A DNA stretch of 64,000 nucleotides from Cinclus cinclus (Eukaryota > Chordata > Aves > Passeriformes > Cinclidae). The position numbers were made by a program, and so were the translations under genes. Where the stretch lies: positions 1,736,001 to 1,800,000 of the forward strand of contig NW_026912178.1 in NCBI RefSeq assembly GCF_963662255.1, read 5' to 3'. Below the pieces are notes generated by a model. That model was not told where the DNA came from. It searched no databases and saw only the letters and a list, made by a program, of their open reading frames with translations. Position 1 is the stretch's first letter; every line of letters begins with the position of its first letter. Shown piece after piece: positions 24,465-36,489 of this stretch.

Positions 24465-27307
24465 TGTTGTAATATGGCCAGGGATGAATTGTGAAAGCAT
24501 GGGGACCAATTAAAACCAGGTACAATTATGCCACCATGAAGGCCAAGAATCAAATGATTCATTGTGGCATCAAGTGGCCTAAAAGGGCATGGGATGCATT
24601 GTGACAGCACAGGGGTTAAGAGAAGCAAGGATCCATTGTGGCCCAATGGAGGGTAATAATCCCTGGATCCCATTTGACACCAGGGGGCGTAAAAGGGCCA
24701 GGGATGAATTGAGACAGCGTGGGGCCCAATAGAATAAAGGAACCATTAGGATAACATGGAGGCCAAGAATCAAATGATTCATTGTGACATCAAGTGGCCT
24801 AAAAGGTCATGGGATGCATTGTGACACCACAGAGGTTAAGAGAAGCAAGGCACCATTGTGACCCAATGGAAGCTAATAATCTAATGATCCCTTTTGACAC
24901 AAAGGGGGGTAAAAGGTTCAGGAATGAATTGTGACAGCAAGGGGCCAATAGATACAAGGAACTATTATGCCACCATGGAGGCCAAGAATCAAATGATTCA
25001 TTGCGACATCAAGTGGCCTAAAAGGGCATGGGATGCATTTTGACACCACAGGGGCTACGAGAAGCAAGGAACCATTGTTACCCAAGGGAGTCTAACAATC
25101 TAATGATCCCTTGTGACACCAGGGGTTGTAATAGGCCCAGGGATGAATTGTGGAAGCATGGGGCACAATAAAAACATGGAAATATTATGACACCATAGAG
25201 GCCAAGAATCAAATGATTCATTGTGACATCAAGTGGCCTAAAAGGGCTTGGAATGCATTGTGACACCACAGAGGTCAAGAGAAGCAAGGAACCATTGTGA
25301 CCCAAAGCAGGCTAACAATCTAATGATCCCTTGTCACACAAGGTGTTGTAAAAGTTCCAGGGATGAATTGTGAAAGCATGGGGCCCAATAGAAGCAAGGA
25401 TCTATTATGCCACCATGGAGGCCAAGAATCAAATGATTCATTGTGACATCAAGTGGCCTAAAAGGGCATGGGATGCATTGTGACACCACAGCGGTTAAGA
25501 GAAGCAAGGATCCATTGTGACCCAATGGAGAGTAATAATCACAGGATGCCATTTGACACCAGGGGGCGTAAAAGGGCCAGGGATGAATTGTGACAGCATG
25601 GGGCCCAATAGAAACAAGGAACCATTATGCCACCATGGAGGCCAAGAATCAAATGATTCATTGTGACATCAAGTGGCCTAAAAGGGCATGGGATGCATTG
25701 TGACACCACTGAGATAAGAGAAGCAAGGAAACATTGAGACCCAATGGAGTCTAACAATCTAATGATCCATTGTGACACCAGGGGTTGTAATAGGGCCAGG
25801 GATGAATTGTGAAAGCATATGCCCCAATAGAAGCAAGGATCTATTATGCCACCATGGAGGCCAAGAATCAAATGATTCATTGTGACACCAAGTGGCCTAA
25901 AAGGGCATGGGATGCATTGTGACACTACAGAGTTTAAGAGAAGCAAGGAACCATTGTTACCCAAGGGAGGCTAACCATCTAATGATCCCTTGTGACACCA
26001 GGGGTTGTATAAGGGCCAGGGATGAATTGTGACAGCATGGGGCCCAATAGAAACAAGGAGCGATTATGACACCATGGAGGCCAAGAATCAAATGATTCAT
26101 TGTGACATCAAGTGGCCTAAAAGGGCATGGGATGCATTGTGACACCACAGGGGTTAAGAGAAGCAAGGAACCTTTGTGACCCAAGGGAGGCTAACACTCT
26201 AATGACCCCTTGTGACACCAGGGTTTGTAAAAGGGCCAGGGATGAATTGTGAAAGCATGGGGCCCAATAAAGACATGGAAATATTATGACACCATAGAGG
26301 CCAAGACTCCAATGATTCATTGTGTCACCAAGTGTCCTAAAAGTGAATGGGATGCATTGTGACACCACAGAGGTTAAGAGAAGCCAGGAACCATTGAGAC
26401 CCAATGGAGTCTAACAATCTAATGATCCGTTGTGGCACCAGGGGGTATAAAAAGGGCCAGTGATAGATTGTTACAGCACGGGAACCTATAGAAGCAAGGA
26501 TATATTATGCCACCATGGAGGCCAAGAATCAAATGATTCATTGCAACATCAAGTGGCCTAAAAGGGCATGGGATGCATTTTGACACCACGGGGGCTAAGA
26601 GAAGCAAGGAACCATTGTGACCCAATGCAGGCTAAAAATCTAATGATACCTGTTGACACCAGGGGGTGTAATAGGGCCAGGGATGAATTGTGGAAGCATG
26701 GGGCACAATAAAAACATGGAAATATTATGACACCATAGAGGCCAAGAATCAAATGATTCATTGTAACACCAAGTGGCCTAAAACGGCTTGGAATGCATTG
26801 TGACACCACAGAGGTTAAGAGAAGCAAGGAACCATTGTCACCCAATGCAGGCTAACAATCTAATTATCCCTTGTCACACAAGGTGTTGTAAAAGGGCCAG
26901 GGATGAATTGTGAAATCATGGGGCCCAATAGAAGCAAGGATCTATTATGCCACCATGGAGGCCAAGAATCAAATGATTCATTGTGACATCAAGTGGCCTA
27001 AAAGGGCATGGGATGCATTATGACACCACAGGGGTTAAGAGAAGCAAGGATCCATTGTGACCCAATGCAGGCTAAAAATCTAATGATCCCTGTTGACACC
27101 AGGGTTTGTAATAGGGCCAGGGATGAATTGTGACAGCATGGGGCCCAATAGAAACAAGGAATCATTATGCCACCATAGAGGCCAAGAACCAAATGATTCA
27201 TTGTGACATCAAGTGGCCTAAAAGGGCATGGGATGCATTGTGACACCACTGAGGTTAAGAGAAGCAAGGAACCATTGAGACCCAAGGGAGGCTAACAATC
27301 TAATGAT

Positions 27308-27324
27308 CCCTTGTGGCACAAGGG
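27308..27324. repeat. Inverted repeat CCCTTGT-GGC-ACAAGGG in domain B
   Basis: Seven-base perfect arms with a 3 bp loop, at the sub-repeat 2/3 junction. It combines the TGTGGCAC variant of the TATA-type monomer with ACAAGGG and is the longest short-loop stem I found at this position. Confidence 0.8.
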
Positions 27325-30300
27325 CTTGTAAAAGACCCAGTGATGGATTGTTAGAGCACGGGGACCAATAGAAGCAACGATCTATTATGCCACCATGGAG
27401 GCCAAGAATCAAATGATTCATTGTGACATCAAGTGGCCTAAAAGGGCATGGGATGCATTGTGACACCACAGAGGTTAAGAGAAGCAAGGCACCGTTGTGA
27501 CCCAAGGGAGGCTAACAATCTAATGATCCCTTGTGACACCAGGGTTTGTAAAAGGCCCAGTGATGGAATGTTACAGCACGGGGACCAATAGAAGCAAGGA
27601 TCTATTATGCCACCATGGAGGCCAAGAATCAAGTGATTCATTGCAACACCAAGTGGCCTAAAAGGGCATGGGATGCATTGTGACACCACAGGGGTTAAGA
27701 GAAGCAAGGAACCATTGTGACCCAAGGGAGGCTAACAATCTAATGATCCCTTGCGGCACCAGGGGGTATAAAAAAGTTCAGGGATGGATTGTTGCAGCAC
27801 GGGGACCAATAGAAACAAGGATCTATTATGACACCATGGAGGCCAACCATCAAATGATTCATTGTAACACCAGGTGGCCTAAAAGGGCATGGGATGCATT
27901 GTGACACCACAGAGGTTAAGAGAAGTAAGGCACCATTGTGACCCAATGCAGGCTAACAATCTAATGATCCCTTGTGACACCAGGGTTTGTAAAAGGCCCA
28001 GGGATGGAATGTTACAGCACGGGGACCAATAGAAGCAAGGATTTATTATGCCACCATGGAGGCCAAGAATCAAATGATTCATTGTGACATCAAGTGGGCT
28101 AAAAGGGCATGGGATGCATTGTGACACCACAGGGGTTAAGAGAAGCAAGGAACCATTGAGACCCAATGCAGGCTAACAATCTAATGATCCCTTGTGACAC
28201 CAGGGGTTGTAATAGGGCCAGGGATGTATTGTGAGAGCATGGGGCCCAATAGAAACACGGAGCGAATATGACACCATGGAGGCCAAGAATCAAATGATTC
28301 ATTGTGACATCAAGTGGCCTAAAAGTGCATGGGATGCATTGTGACACCACAGAGGTTAAGAGAAGCAAGGAACCATTGGGACCCAAGGGAGTCTAACAAT
28401 CTAATGATCCCTTGTGACACCAGGGGTTGTAAAAGGATCAGGGATGAATTGTGAAAGCATGGGGCCCAATAAAGACATGGAAATATTATGACACCATAGA
28501 GGCCAAGAATCAAATGGTTCATTGTAACATCAAGTGGAATAAAAGGGCATGGGATGCATTGTGACACCACAGAGGTTAAGAGAAGCAAGGAAACATTGTG
28601 ACCCAATGCAGGCTAACAATCTAATGATCCATTGTGGCACCAGGGGGTATAAAAAGGGCCAGTGATGGAATGTTTCAGCACGGGAACCAATACAAGCAAG
28701 GATCTATTATGCCACCATGGAGGCCAAGAATAAAATGATTCCTTGCGACATCAAGTGGCCTAAAAGGGCATGGGATGCATTGTGACACCACAGGGGCTAA
28801 GAGAAGCAAGCAACCATTGTGACCCAATGCAGGCTAAAAATCTAATGATCCCTGTTGACACCAGGGGTTGTAATAGGCCCAGGGATGAATTGTGGAAGCA
28901 TGGGGCACAATTAAAACCTGGTACAATTATGCCACCATGGAGGCCAAGACTCAAATGATTCATTGTAACACCAAGTGGCCTAAAAGGGCATGGGATGCAT
29001 TGTGACACCACAGGGGCTAAGAGAAGCAAGCAACCATTGTGACCCAATGCAGGCTAACAATCTAATGATCCCTTGTGACACCAGGGGTTGTAAAAGGCCC
29101 GGGATGAATTGTGACAGCATGGGGCCCAATTAAAACCTGGTACAATTATGCCACCATGGAGGCCAAGACTCAAATGATTCATTGTAACACCAAGTGGCCT
29201 AAAAGGGCTTGGAATGCATTGTGACACCACAGGAGGTTAAGAGAAGCTAGGAACCATTGAGACCCAATGCAGGCTAACAATCTAATGATCCCTTGTGGCA
29301 CCAGGGGGTATAAAAATGGCCAGGGATGGATTGTGACAGCATGAGGCCCAATAGAAACAAGGAACCATTAAGACACCATAGAGGCCAAGAATCAAATGAT
29401 TCATTGTGACACCAAGTGGCCTAAAAGGGCATGGGATGCATTGTGACACCACAGAGGTTAAGAGAAGCAAGGAACCATTGTTACCCAAGGGAGGCTAACA
29501 ATCTAATGATCCATTGTGACACCAGGGGTTGTAATAGGGCCAGGGATGAATTGTGAAAGCAGAGGGCCCAATAGAAGAAAGGATCTATTATGCCACCATG
29601 GAGGCCAAGAATCAAATGATTCATTGTGACACCAAGTGGCCTAAAAGGGCATGGGATGCATTGTGACACCACAGAGGTTAAGAGAAGCAAGGAACCATTG
29701 TTACCCAAGGGAGGCTAACAATCTAATGATCCCTTGTGACACCTGGGGTTGTAATAGGGCCAGGGATGAATTGTGACAGCATGGGGCCCAATAGAAACAA
29801 GGAGCGATTATGACACCATGGAGGCCAAGAATCAAATGATTCATTGCGACATGAAGTGGCCTAAAAGGGCATGGGATGCATTTTGACACCACAGGGGCTA
29901 AGAGAAGCAAGGAACCATTGTGACCCAATGCAGGCTAAAAATCTAATGATCCCTGTTGACACCAGGGGTTGTAATAGTGCCAGGGATGAATTGTGGAAGC
30001 ATGGGGCACAATAAAAACATGGAAATATTATGACACCATAGAGGCCAAGAATCAAATGATTCATTGTAACACCAAGTGGCGTAAAAGGGCTTGGAATGCA
30101 TTGTGACACCACAGAGGTTAAGAGAAGCAAGGAACCATTGTGACCCAATGCAGGCTACCAATCTAATGATCCCTTGTCACACAAGGTGTTGTAAAAGGTC
30201 CAGGGATGAATTGTGAAAGCATGGGGCCCAATAGAAGCAAGGAACTATTATGCCACCATGGAGGCCAAGAATCAAATGATTCATTGTGACATCAAGTGGC

Positions 30301-30980
30301 CTAAAAGGGCATGGGATGCATTGTGACACCACAGGGGTTAAGAGAAGCAAGGATCCATTGTGACCCAATGGAGGGTAATAATCCCAGGATGCCATTTGAC
30401 ACCAGGGTTTGTAAAAGGCCCAGTGATGGATTGTTACAGCACGGGGACCAATAGAAGCAAGGATCTATTATGCCACCAAGGAGGCCAAGAATCAAATGAT
30501 TCATTGTGACATCAAGTGGCCTAAAAGGCCATGGGATGCATTGTGACACCATTGAGGTTAAGAGAAGCAAGGCACCATTGTGACCCAAGGGAGGCTAACA
30601 ATCTAATGATCCCTTGTGACACCAGGGTTTGTAAAAGGCCCAGTGATGGAATGTTACAGCACGGGGACCAATAGAAGCAAGGATCTATTATGCCACCATG
30701 GAGGCCAAGAATCAAATGATTCATTGTGACATCAAGTGGCCTAAAAGGGCATGGGATGCATTGTGACACCACAGGGGTTAAGAGAAGCAAGGAACCATTG
30801 TGACCCAAGGGAGGCTAACAATCTAATGATCCCTTGTGGCACCAGGGGGTTTAAAAAGGCCCAGTGATGGATTGTTACAGCATGGGGACCAATAGAAGAA
30901 AGGATCTATTATGCCACCATGGAGGCCAAGAATCAAATGATTCATTGTGACATCAAGTGGCCAAAAAGTGCATGGGATGC

Positions 30981-31200
30981 ATTGTGACACCACAGAGGTT
31001 AAGAGAAGCAAGGAACCATTTTGACCCAAGGGAGGCTAACAATCTAAGAATCCCTTTTGACACCAGGGGGCTCAAAAGGACCACGGATGAACTGTGACGG
31101 CATGGGGACCTATAGAAGCAAGGATCTATTATGACACCATGAAGGCCAAGAATCAAATGATTCATTGTGACATCAAGTGGCCTAAAAGTTCATGGGATGC
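30981..31200. repeat. Alpha-like monomer embedded in domain B
   Basis: Sub-repeats 3 to 5 read as alpha (AATCTAAGAATCCC, GGGGGCTCAAAAGG, CTATAGAAGCAAGG, CATGAAGGCC), but the preceding CCCAAGGGAGGC is beta-like and the end CTAAAAGTTCATGGG is unusual. Domain B monomers lie on both sides. The patchwork suggests conversion or exchange with an alpha donor. Its copy in the 3,304 bp duplication is 34,285-34,504. Confidence 0.8.
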
Positions 31201-31640
31201 ATTGTGACACCACAGGGGTTAAGAGAAGCAAGGCACTATTGTGACCCAATGCAGGCTAACAATCTATTGATCCCTTGTGACACCAGGGGTTGTAATAGGG
31301 CGAGGGATGAATTGTGACAGCATGGGGCCCAATGGAAACAAGGAGCGATTATGACACCAGGGAGGCCAAGAATCAAATGATTCATTGTGACATCAAGTGG
31401 CCTAAAAGGGCATGGGATGCATTGTGACACCACAGAGGTTAAGAGAAGCAAGGAACCATTGTGACCCAAGGGAGTCTAACAATCTAATGATCCCTTGTGA
31501 CACCAGGGGTTGTAAAAGGACCAGGGATGAATTGTGAAAGCATGGGGCACAATAAAGACATGGAAATATTATGACAGCATAGAGGCCAAGACTCAAATGA
31601 TTCATTGTAACACCAAGTGGCCTAAAAGGGCATGGGATGC

Positions 31641-31861
31641 ATTGTGACACCACAGAGGTTAAGAGAAGCAAGGAAACATTGTGACCCAATGCAGGCTAAC
31701 AATCTAATGATCCCTTGTGGCACCAGGGGGTATAAAAAGGGCCAGTGATGGAATGTTGCAGCACGGGAACCAATACAAGCAAGGATCTATTATGCCACCA
31801 GGGAGGCCAAGAATCAAATGATTCATTCCGACATCAAGTGGCCTAAAAGGGCATGGGATGC
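31641..31861. repeat. TATA-type domain B monomer (221 bp)
   Basis: A domain B subtype with TTGTGGCACCAGGGGG, then TATAAAAA at 31,731-31,738, and GCAGCACGGGAACCAATA in sub-repeat 4. The extra base in the A run makes it 221 bp. Members of this subtype with TATAAAAA or a close form occur near 22,707, 23,367, 24,248, 26,444, 27,767, 28,647, 29,309, 31,731, 32,389, 32,613 and 35,035. I saw none in domains A or C. Confidence 0.82.
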
Positions 31862-31932
31862 ATTGTGACACCACAGGGGCTAAGAGAAGCAAGGAACCAT
31901 TGTGACCCAATGCAGGCTAACAATCTAATGGT

Positions 31933-31950
31933 CCCCTGGGACACCAGGGG
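31933..31950. repeat. Inverted repeat CCCCTGG-GACA-CCAGGGG
   Basis: Seven-base perfect arms with a 4 bp loop at the sub-repeat 2/3 junction of a gamma-like monomer. The same variant (ATGGTCCCCTGGGACACC) recurs near 35,237 and 48,210, as expected from the block duplications at those places. Confidence 0.82.
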
Positions 31951-32474
31951 TTGTAATAGGGCCAGGGATGAATTGTGAAAGCATGGGGCACAATAAATCA
32001 TGGAAATATTATGACACCATAGAGGCCAAGACTCAAATGATTCATTGTAACACCAAGTGGCCTAAAAGGGCATGGGATGCGTTGTGACACCACAGAGGTT
32101 AAGAGAAGCAAGGAACCATTGTGACCCAATGCAGGCTAACAATCTAAGAATCCCTTTTGACACCAGGGGGCGCAAAAGGACCACGGATGAACTGTGACAG
32201 CATGGGGACCTATAGAAGCAAGGATCTATTATGACACCATGGAGGCCAAGAATCAAATGATTCATTGTGACATCAAGTGGCCTAAAAGGGCTTGGAATGC
32301 ATTGTGACACCACAGAGGTTAAGAGAAGCAAGGAACCATTGAGACCCAATGCAGGCTAACAATCTAATGATCCCTTGTGGCACCAGGGGGTATAAAAATG
32401 GCCAGGGATGGATTGTGACAGCATGAGGCCCAATAGAAACAAGGAACCATTAAGACACCATAGAGGCCAAGAAT

Positions 32475-35400
32475 CAAATGATTCATTGTAACACCAAGTG
32501 GCCTAAAAGGGCTTGGAATGCATTGTGACACCACAGGAGGTTAAGAGAAGCTAGGAACCATTGAGACCCAATGCAGGCTAACAATCTAATGATCCCTTGT
32601 GGCACCAGGGGGTATAAAAATGGCCAGGGATGGATTGTGACAGCATGAGGCCCAATAGAAACAAGGAACCATTAAGACACCATAGAGGCCAAGAATCAAA
32701 TGATTCATTGTGACACCAAGTGGCCTAAAAGGGCATGGGATGCATTGTGACACCACAGAGGTTAAGAGAAGCAAGGAACCATTGTTACCCAAGGGAGGCT
32801 AACAATCTAATGATCCATTGTGACACCAGGGGTTGTAATAGGGCCAGGGATGAATTGTGAAAGCAGAGGGCCCAATAGAAGAAAGGATCTATTATGCCAC
32901 CATGGAGGCCAAGAATCAAATGATTCATTGTGACACCAAGTGGCCTAAAAGGGCATGGGATGCATTGTGACACCACAGAGGTTAAGAGAAGCAAGGAACC
33001 ATTGTTACCCAAGGGAGGCTAACAATCTAATGATCCCTTGTGACACCTGGGGTTGTAATAGGGCCAGGGATGAATTGTGACAGCATGGGGCCCAATAGAA
33101 ACAAGGAGCGATTATGACACCATGGAGGCCAAGAATCAAATGATTCATTGCGACATGAAGTGGCCTAAAAGGGCATGGGATGCATTTTGACACCACAGGG
33201 GCTAAGAGAAGCAAGGAACCATTGTGACCCAATGCAGGCTAAAAATCTAATGATCCCTGTTGACACCAGGGGTTGTAATAGTGCCAGGGATGAATTGTGG
33301 AAGCATGGGGCACAATAAAAACATGGAAATATTATGACACCATAGAGGCCAAGAATCAAATGATTCATTGTAACACCAAGTGGCGTAAAAGGGCTTGGAA
33401 TGCATTGTGACACCACAGAGGTTAAGAGAAGCAAGGAACCATTGTGACCCAATGCAGGCTACCAATCTAATGATCCCTTGTCACACAAGGTGTTGTAAAA
33501 GGTCCAGGGATGAATTGTGAAAGCATGGGGCCCAATAGAAGCAAGGAACTATTATGCCACCATGGAGGCCAAGAATCAAATGATTCATTGTGACATCAAG
33601 TGGCCTAAAAGGGCATGGGATGCATTGTGACACCACAGGGGTTAAGAGAAGCAAGGATCCATTGTGACCCAATGGAGGGTAATAATCCCAGGATGCCATT
33701 TGACACCAGGGTTTGTAAAAGGCCCAGTGATGGATTGTTACAGCACGGGGACCAATAGAAGCAAGGATCTATTATGCCACCAAGGAGGCCAAGAATCAAA
33801 TGATTCATTGTGACATCAAGTGGCCTAAAAGGCCATGGGATGCATTGTGACACCATTGAGGTTAAGAGAAGCAAGGCACCATTGTGACCCAAGGGAGGCT
33901 AACAATCTAATGATCCCTTGTGACACCAGGGTTTGTAAAAGGCCCAGTGATGGAATGTTACAGCACGGGGACCAATAGAAGCAAGGATCTATTATGCCAC
34001 CATGGAGGCCAAGAATCAAATGATTCATTGTGACATCAAGTGGCCTAAAAGGGCATGGGATGCATTGTGACACCACAGGGGTTAAGAGAAGCAAGGAACC
34101 ATTGTGACCCAAGGGAGGCTAACAATCTAATGATCCCTTGTGGCACCAGGGGGTTTAAAAAGGCCCAGTGATGGATTGTTACAGCATGGGGACCAATAGA
34201 AGAAAGGATCTATTATGCCACCATGGAGGCCAAGAATCAAATGATTCATTGTGACATCAAGTGGCCAAAAAGTGCATGGGATGCATTGTGACACCACAGA
34301 GGTTAAGAGAAGCAAGGAACCATTTTGACCCAAGGGAGGCTAACAATCTAAGAATCCCTTTTGACACCAGGGGGCTCAAAAGGACCACGGATGAACTGTG
34401 ACGGCATGGGGACCTATAGAAGCAAGGATCTATTATGACACCATGAAGGCCAAGAATCAAATGATTCATTGTGACATCAAGTGGCCTAAAAGTTCATGGG
34501 ATGCATTGTGACACCACAGGGGTTAAGAGAAGCAAGGCACTATTGTGACCCAATGCAGGCTAACAATCTATTGATCCCTTGTGACACCAGGGGTTGTAAT
34601 AGGGCGAGGGATGAATTGTGACAGCATGGGGCCCAATGGAAACAAGGAGCGATTATGACACCAGGGAGGCCAAGAATCAAATGATTCATTGTGACATCAA
34701 GTGGCCTAAAAGGGCATGGGATGCATTGTGACACCACAGAGGTTAAGAGAAGCAAGGAACCATTGTGACCCAAGGGAGTCTAACAATCTAATGATCCCTT
34801 GTGACACCAGGGGTTGTAAAAGGACCAGGGATGAATTGTGAAAGCATGGGGCACAATAAAGACATGGAAATATTATGACAGCATAGAGGCCAAGACTCAA
34901 ATGATTCATTGTAACACCAAGTGGCCTAAAAGGGCATGGGATGCATTGTGACACCACAGAGGTTAAGAGAAGCAAGGAAACATTGTGACCCAATGCAGGC
35001 TAACAATCTAATGATCCCTTGTGGCACCAGGGGGTATAAAAAGGGCCAGTGATGGAATGTTGCAGCACGGGAACCAATACAAGCAAGGATCTATTATGCC
35101 ACCAGGGAGGCCAAGAATCAAATGATTCATTCCGACATCAAGTGGCCTAAAAGGGCATGGGATGCATTGTGACACCACAGGGGCTAAGAGAAGCAAGGAA
35201 CCATTGTGACCCAATGCAGGCTAACAATCTAATGGTCCCCTGGGACACCAGGGGTTGTAATAGGGCCAGGGATGAATTGTGAAAGCATGGGGCACAATAA
35301 ATCATGGAAATATTATGACACCATAGAGGCCAAGACTCAAATGATTCATTGTAACACCAAGTGGCCTAAAAGGGCATGGGATGCGTTGTGACACCACAGA

Positions 35401-35544
35401 GGTTAAGAGAAGCAAGGAACCATTGTGACCCAATGCAGGCTAACAATCTAAGAATCCCTTTTGACACCAGGGGGCGCAAAAGGACCACGGATGAACTGTG
35501 ACAGCATGGGGACCTATAGAAGCAAGGATCTATTATGACACCAT
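32475..35544. repeat. 3,304 bp segment of domain B, second copy
   Basis: Immediate tandem copy of the segment starting at 29,171. The last 234 bp of the period are not copied, because sequence from 35,545 belongs to a different series of alpha-like monomers. Near-perfect identity next to heavily diverged neighbours implies a very recent event, or an assembly duplication. Confidence 0.92.
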
Positions 35545-36489
35545 AGAGGCCAAGAATCAAATGATTCATTGTAACACCAAGTGGCCTAAAAGGTCATGGG
35601 ATGCATTGTGACAACACAGAGGTTAAGAGAAGCAAGGAACCATTGTGACCCAATGCAGGCTAACAATCTAAAAATCCCTTTTGACACCAGGGGGCGCAAA
35701 AGGACCACGCATGAACTGTGACAGCATGGGGACCTATAGAAGCAAGGATCTATTATGACACCATGGAGGCCAAGAATCAAATGATTCATTGTGACGTCAA
35801 GTGGCCTAAAAGGGCTTGGAATGCATTGTGACACCACAGAGGTTAAGAGAAGCACGGAACCATTGTGACCCAAGGGAGGCTAACAATCTAATGATCCATT
35901 GTGACACCAGGGGTTGTAATAGGGCCAGGGATGAATTGTGAAAGCATGGGGACCAAGAAAAACATGGAAACATTATGACACCATAGAGGCCAAGACTCAA
36001 ATGATTCATTGTAACACCAAGTGGACTAAAAGGGCATGGGATGCATTGTGACACCATAGAGGTTAAGAGAAGCAAGGAACCATTGTGACCCAATGCAGGC
36101 TAACTATCTAAGATTCCCTTTTGACACCAGGGCACGCAAAAGGAACACAGATGAACTGTGACAGCATGGGGACCTATAGAAGCAAGGATCTATTATGACA
36201 CCATGAAGACCAAGAATCAAATGATTCATTGTGACATCAAGTGGCCTAAAAGGGCTTGGAATGCATTGTGACACCACAGAGGTTAAGAGAAGCAAGGAAC
36301 CATTGTGACCCAAGGGAGGCTAACAATCTAATGATCCATTGTGACACCAGGGGTTGTAATAGGGCCAGGGATGAATTGTGAAAGCATGGAGCCCAAAAAA
36401 ACATGGAAACATTTTGACACCATAGAGGCCAAGACTCAAATGATTCATTGTAACACCAAGTGGCCTAAAAGGGCATGGGATGCATTGTG
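35134..36489. repeat. Block at the B/C border repeated at 48,107-49,462 (offset 12,973 bp)
   Basis: Shared rare variants are CCCCTGGGACACC, GGATGCGTTGTGACACC, TGACAACACAGAGG, ACGCATGAACTG, TGACGTCAAG, GGGCACGCAAAAGGAACAC and ATGAAGACCAAG. A few single-base differences exist (for example AGGTCATGGG against AGGGCATGGG near 35,590). The match starts just after CATTCC at 35,133 and ends at 36,489, where TTGTGCCACC meets TTGTGACACC. Confidence 0.87.
35792..35799. other. TGACGTCA palindrome in sub-repeat 6
   Basis: The usual TGTGACATCAAGTGG reads TGTGACGTCAAGTGG here, which creates the 8 bp palindrome TGACGTCA, the textbook CRE/ATF binding core. The same change is at 48,765-48,772, 49,863-49,870 and 50,083-50,090. 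The first two are related by the 12,973 bp block duplication. A single A-to-G change inherited by duplication is enough to explain it; binding in vivo is not implied. Confidence 0.6.

Larger units (their letters stand above)
29171..32474. repeat. 3,304 bp segment of domain B, first copy
   Basis: From 29,171 to 32,240 I found no difference from 32,475-35,544 in the comparisons made, over about 3,070 bp of otherwise highly variable domain B monomers. Shared oddities include CAGGAGGTTAAGAG with one extra base, GAAAGCAGAGGGCCC, CTGGGGTTGTAATAGGGCC and CATTCCGACATC. The match ends where CCATGGAGG meets CCATAGAGG. Fifteen monomers plus 4 bp of small insertions give 3,304 bp. Confidence 0.92.
22617..35133. 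repeat. Domain B: heterogeneous, non-alternating monomers between two HOR domains
   Basis: Monomers here mostly carry AATCTAATGATCCC at the end of sub-repeat 2 and CCCAATAGAAGCAAGG or CCCAATAGAAACAAGG in sub-repeat 4, and they differ from neighbour to neighbour by many scattered substitutions and single-base indels. The strict alpha/beta alternation is lost. Recognisable subtypes include one with TATAAAAA in sub-repeat 3, one with a strong inverted repeat reading CCTTGTCACACAAGG, and one resembling beta (AATAAAGACATGGAAAT). Single alpha-like and gamma-like monomers are embedded at about 30,981-31,200 and 31,862-32,300 and in their duplicated copies. Apart from the 3,304 bp duplication at its right end, I see little long-range periodicity, so this part looks older or less homogenised. 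The right boundary is a judgement: 35,134 is where a block shared with 48,107 begins. Confidence 0.82.

Noticed and set aside
29171..35544. Pure assembly artefact as the explanation of the 3,304 bp duplication
   Set aside because: It cannot be excluded, but 35,545 onward continues into different monomers with a structure shared elsewhere, and similar recent duplications occur in domain C. I kept it as a real feature with a caveat.
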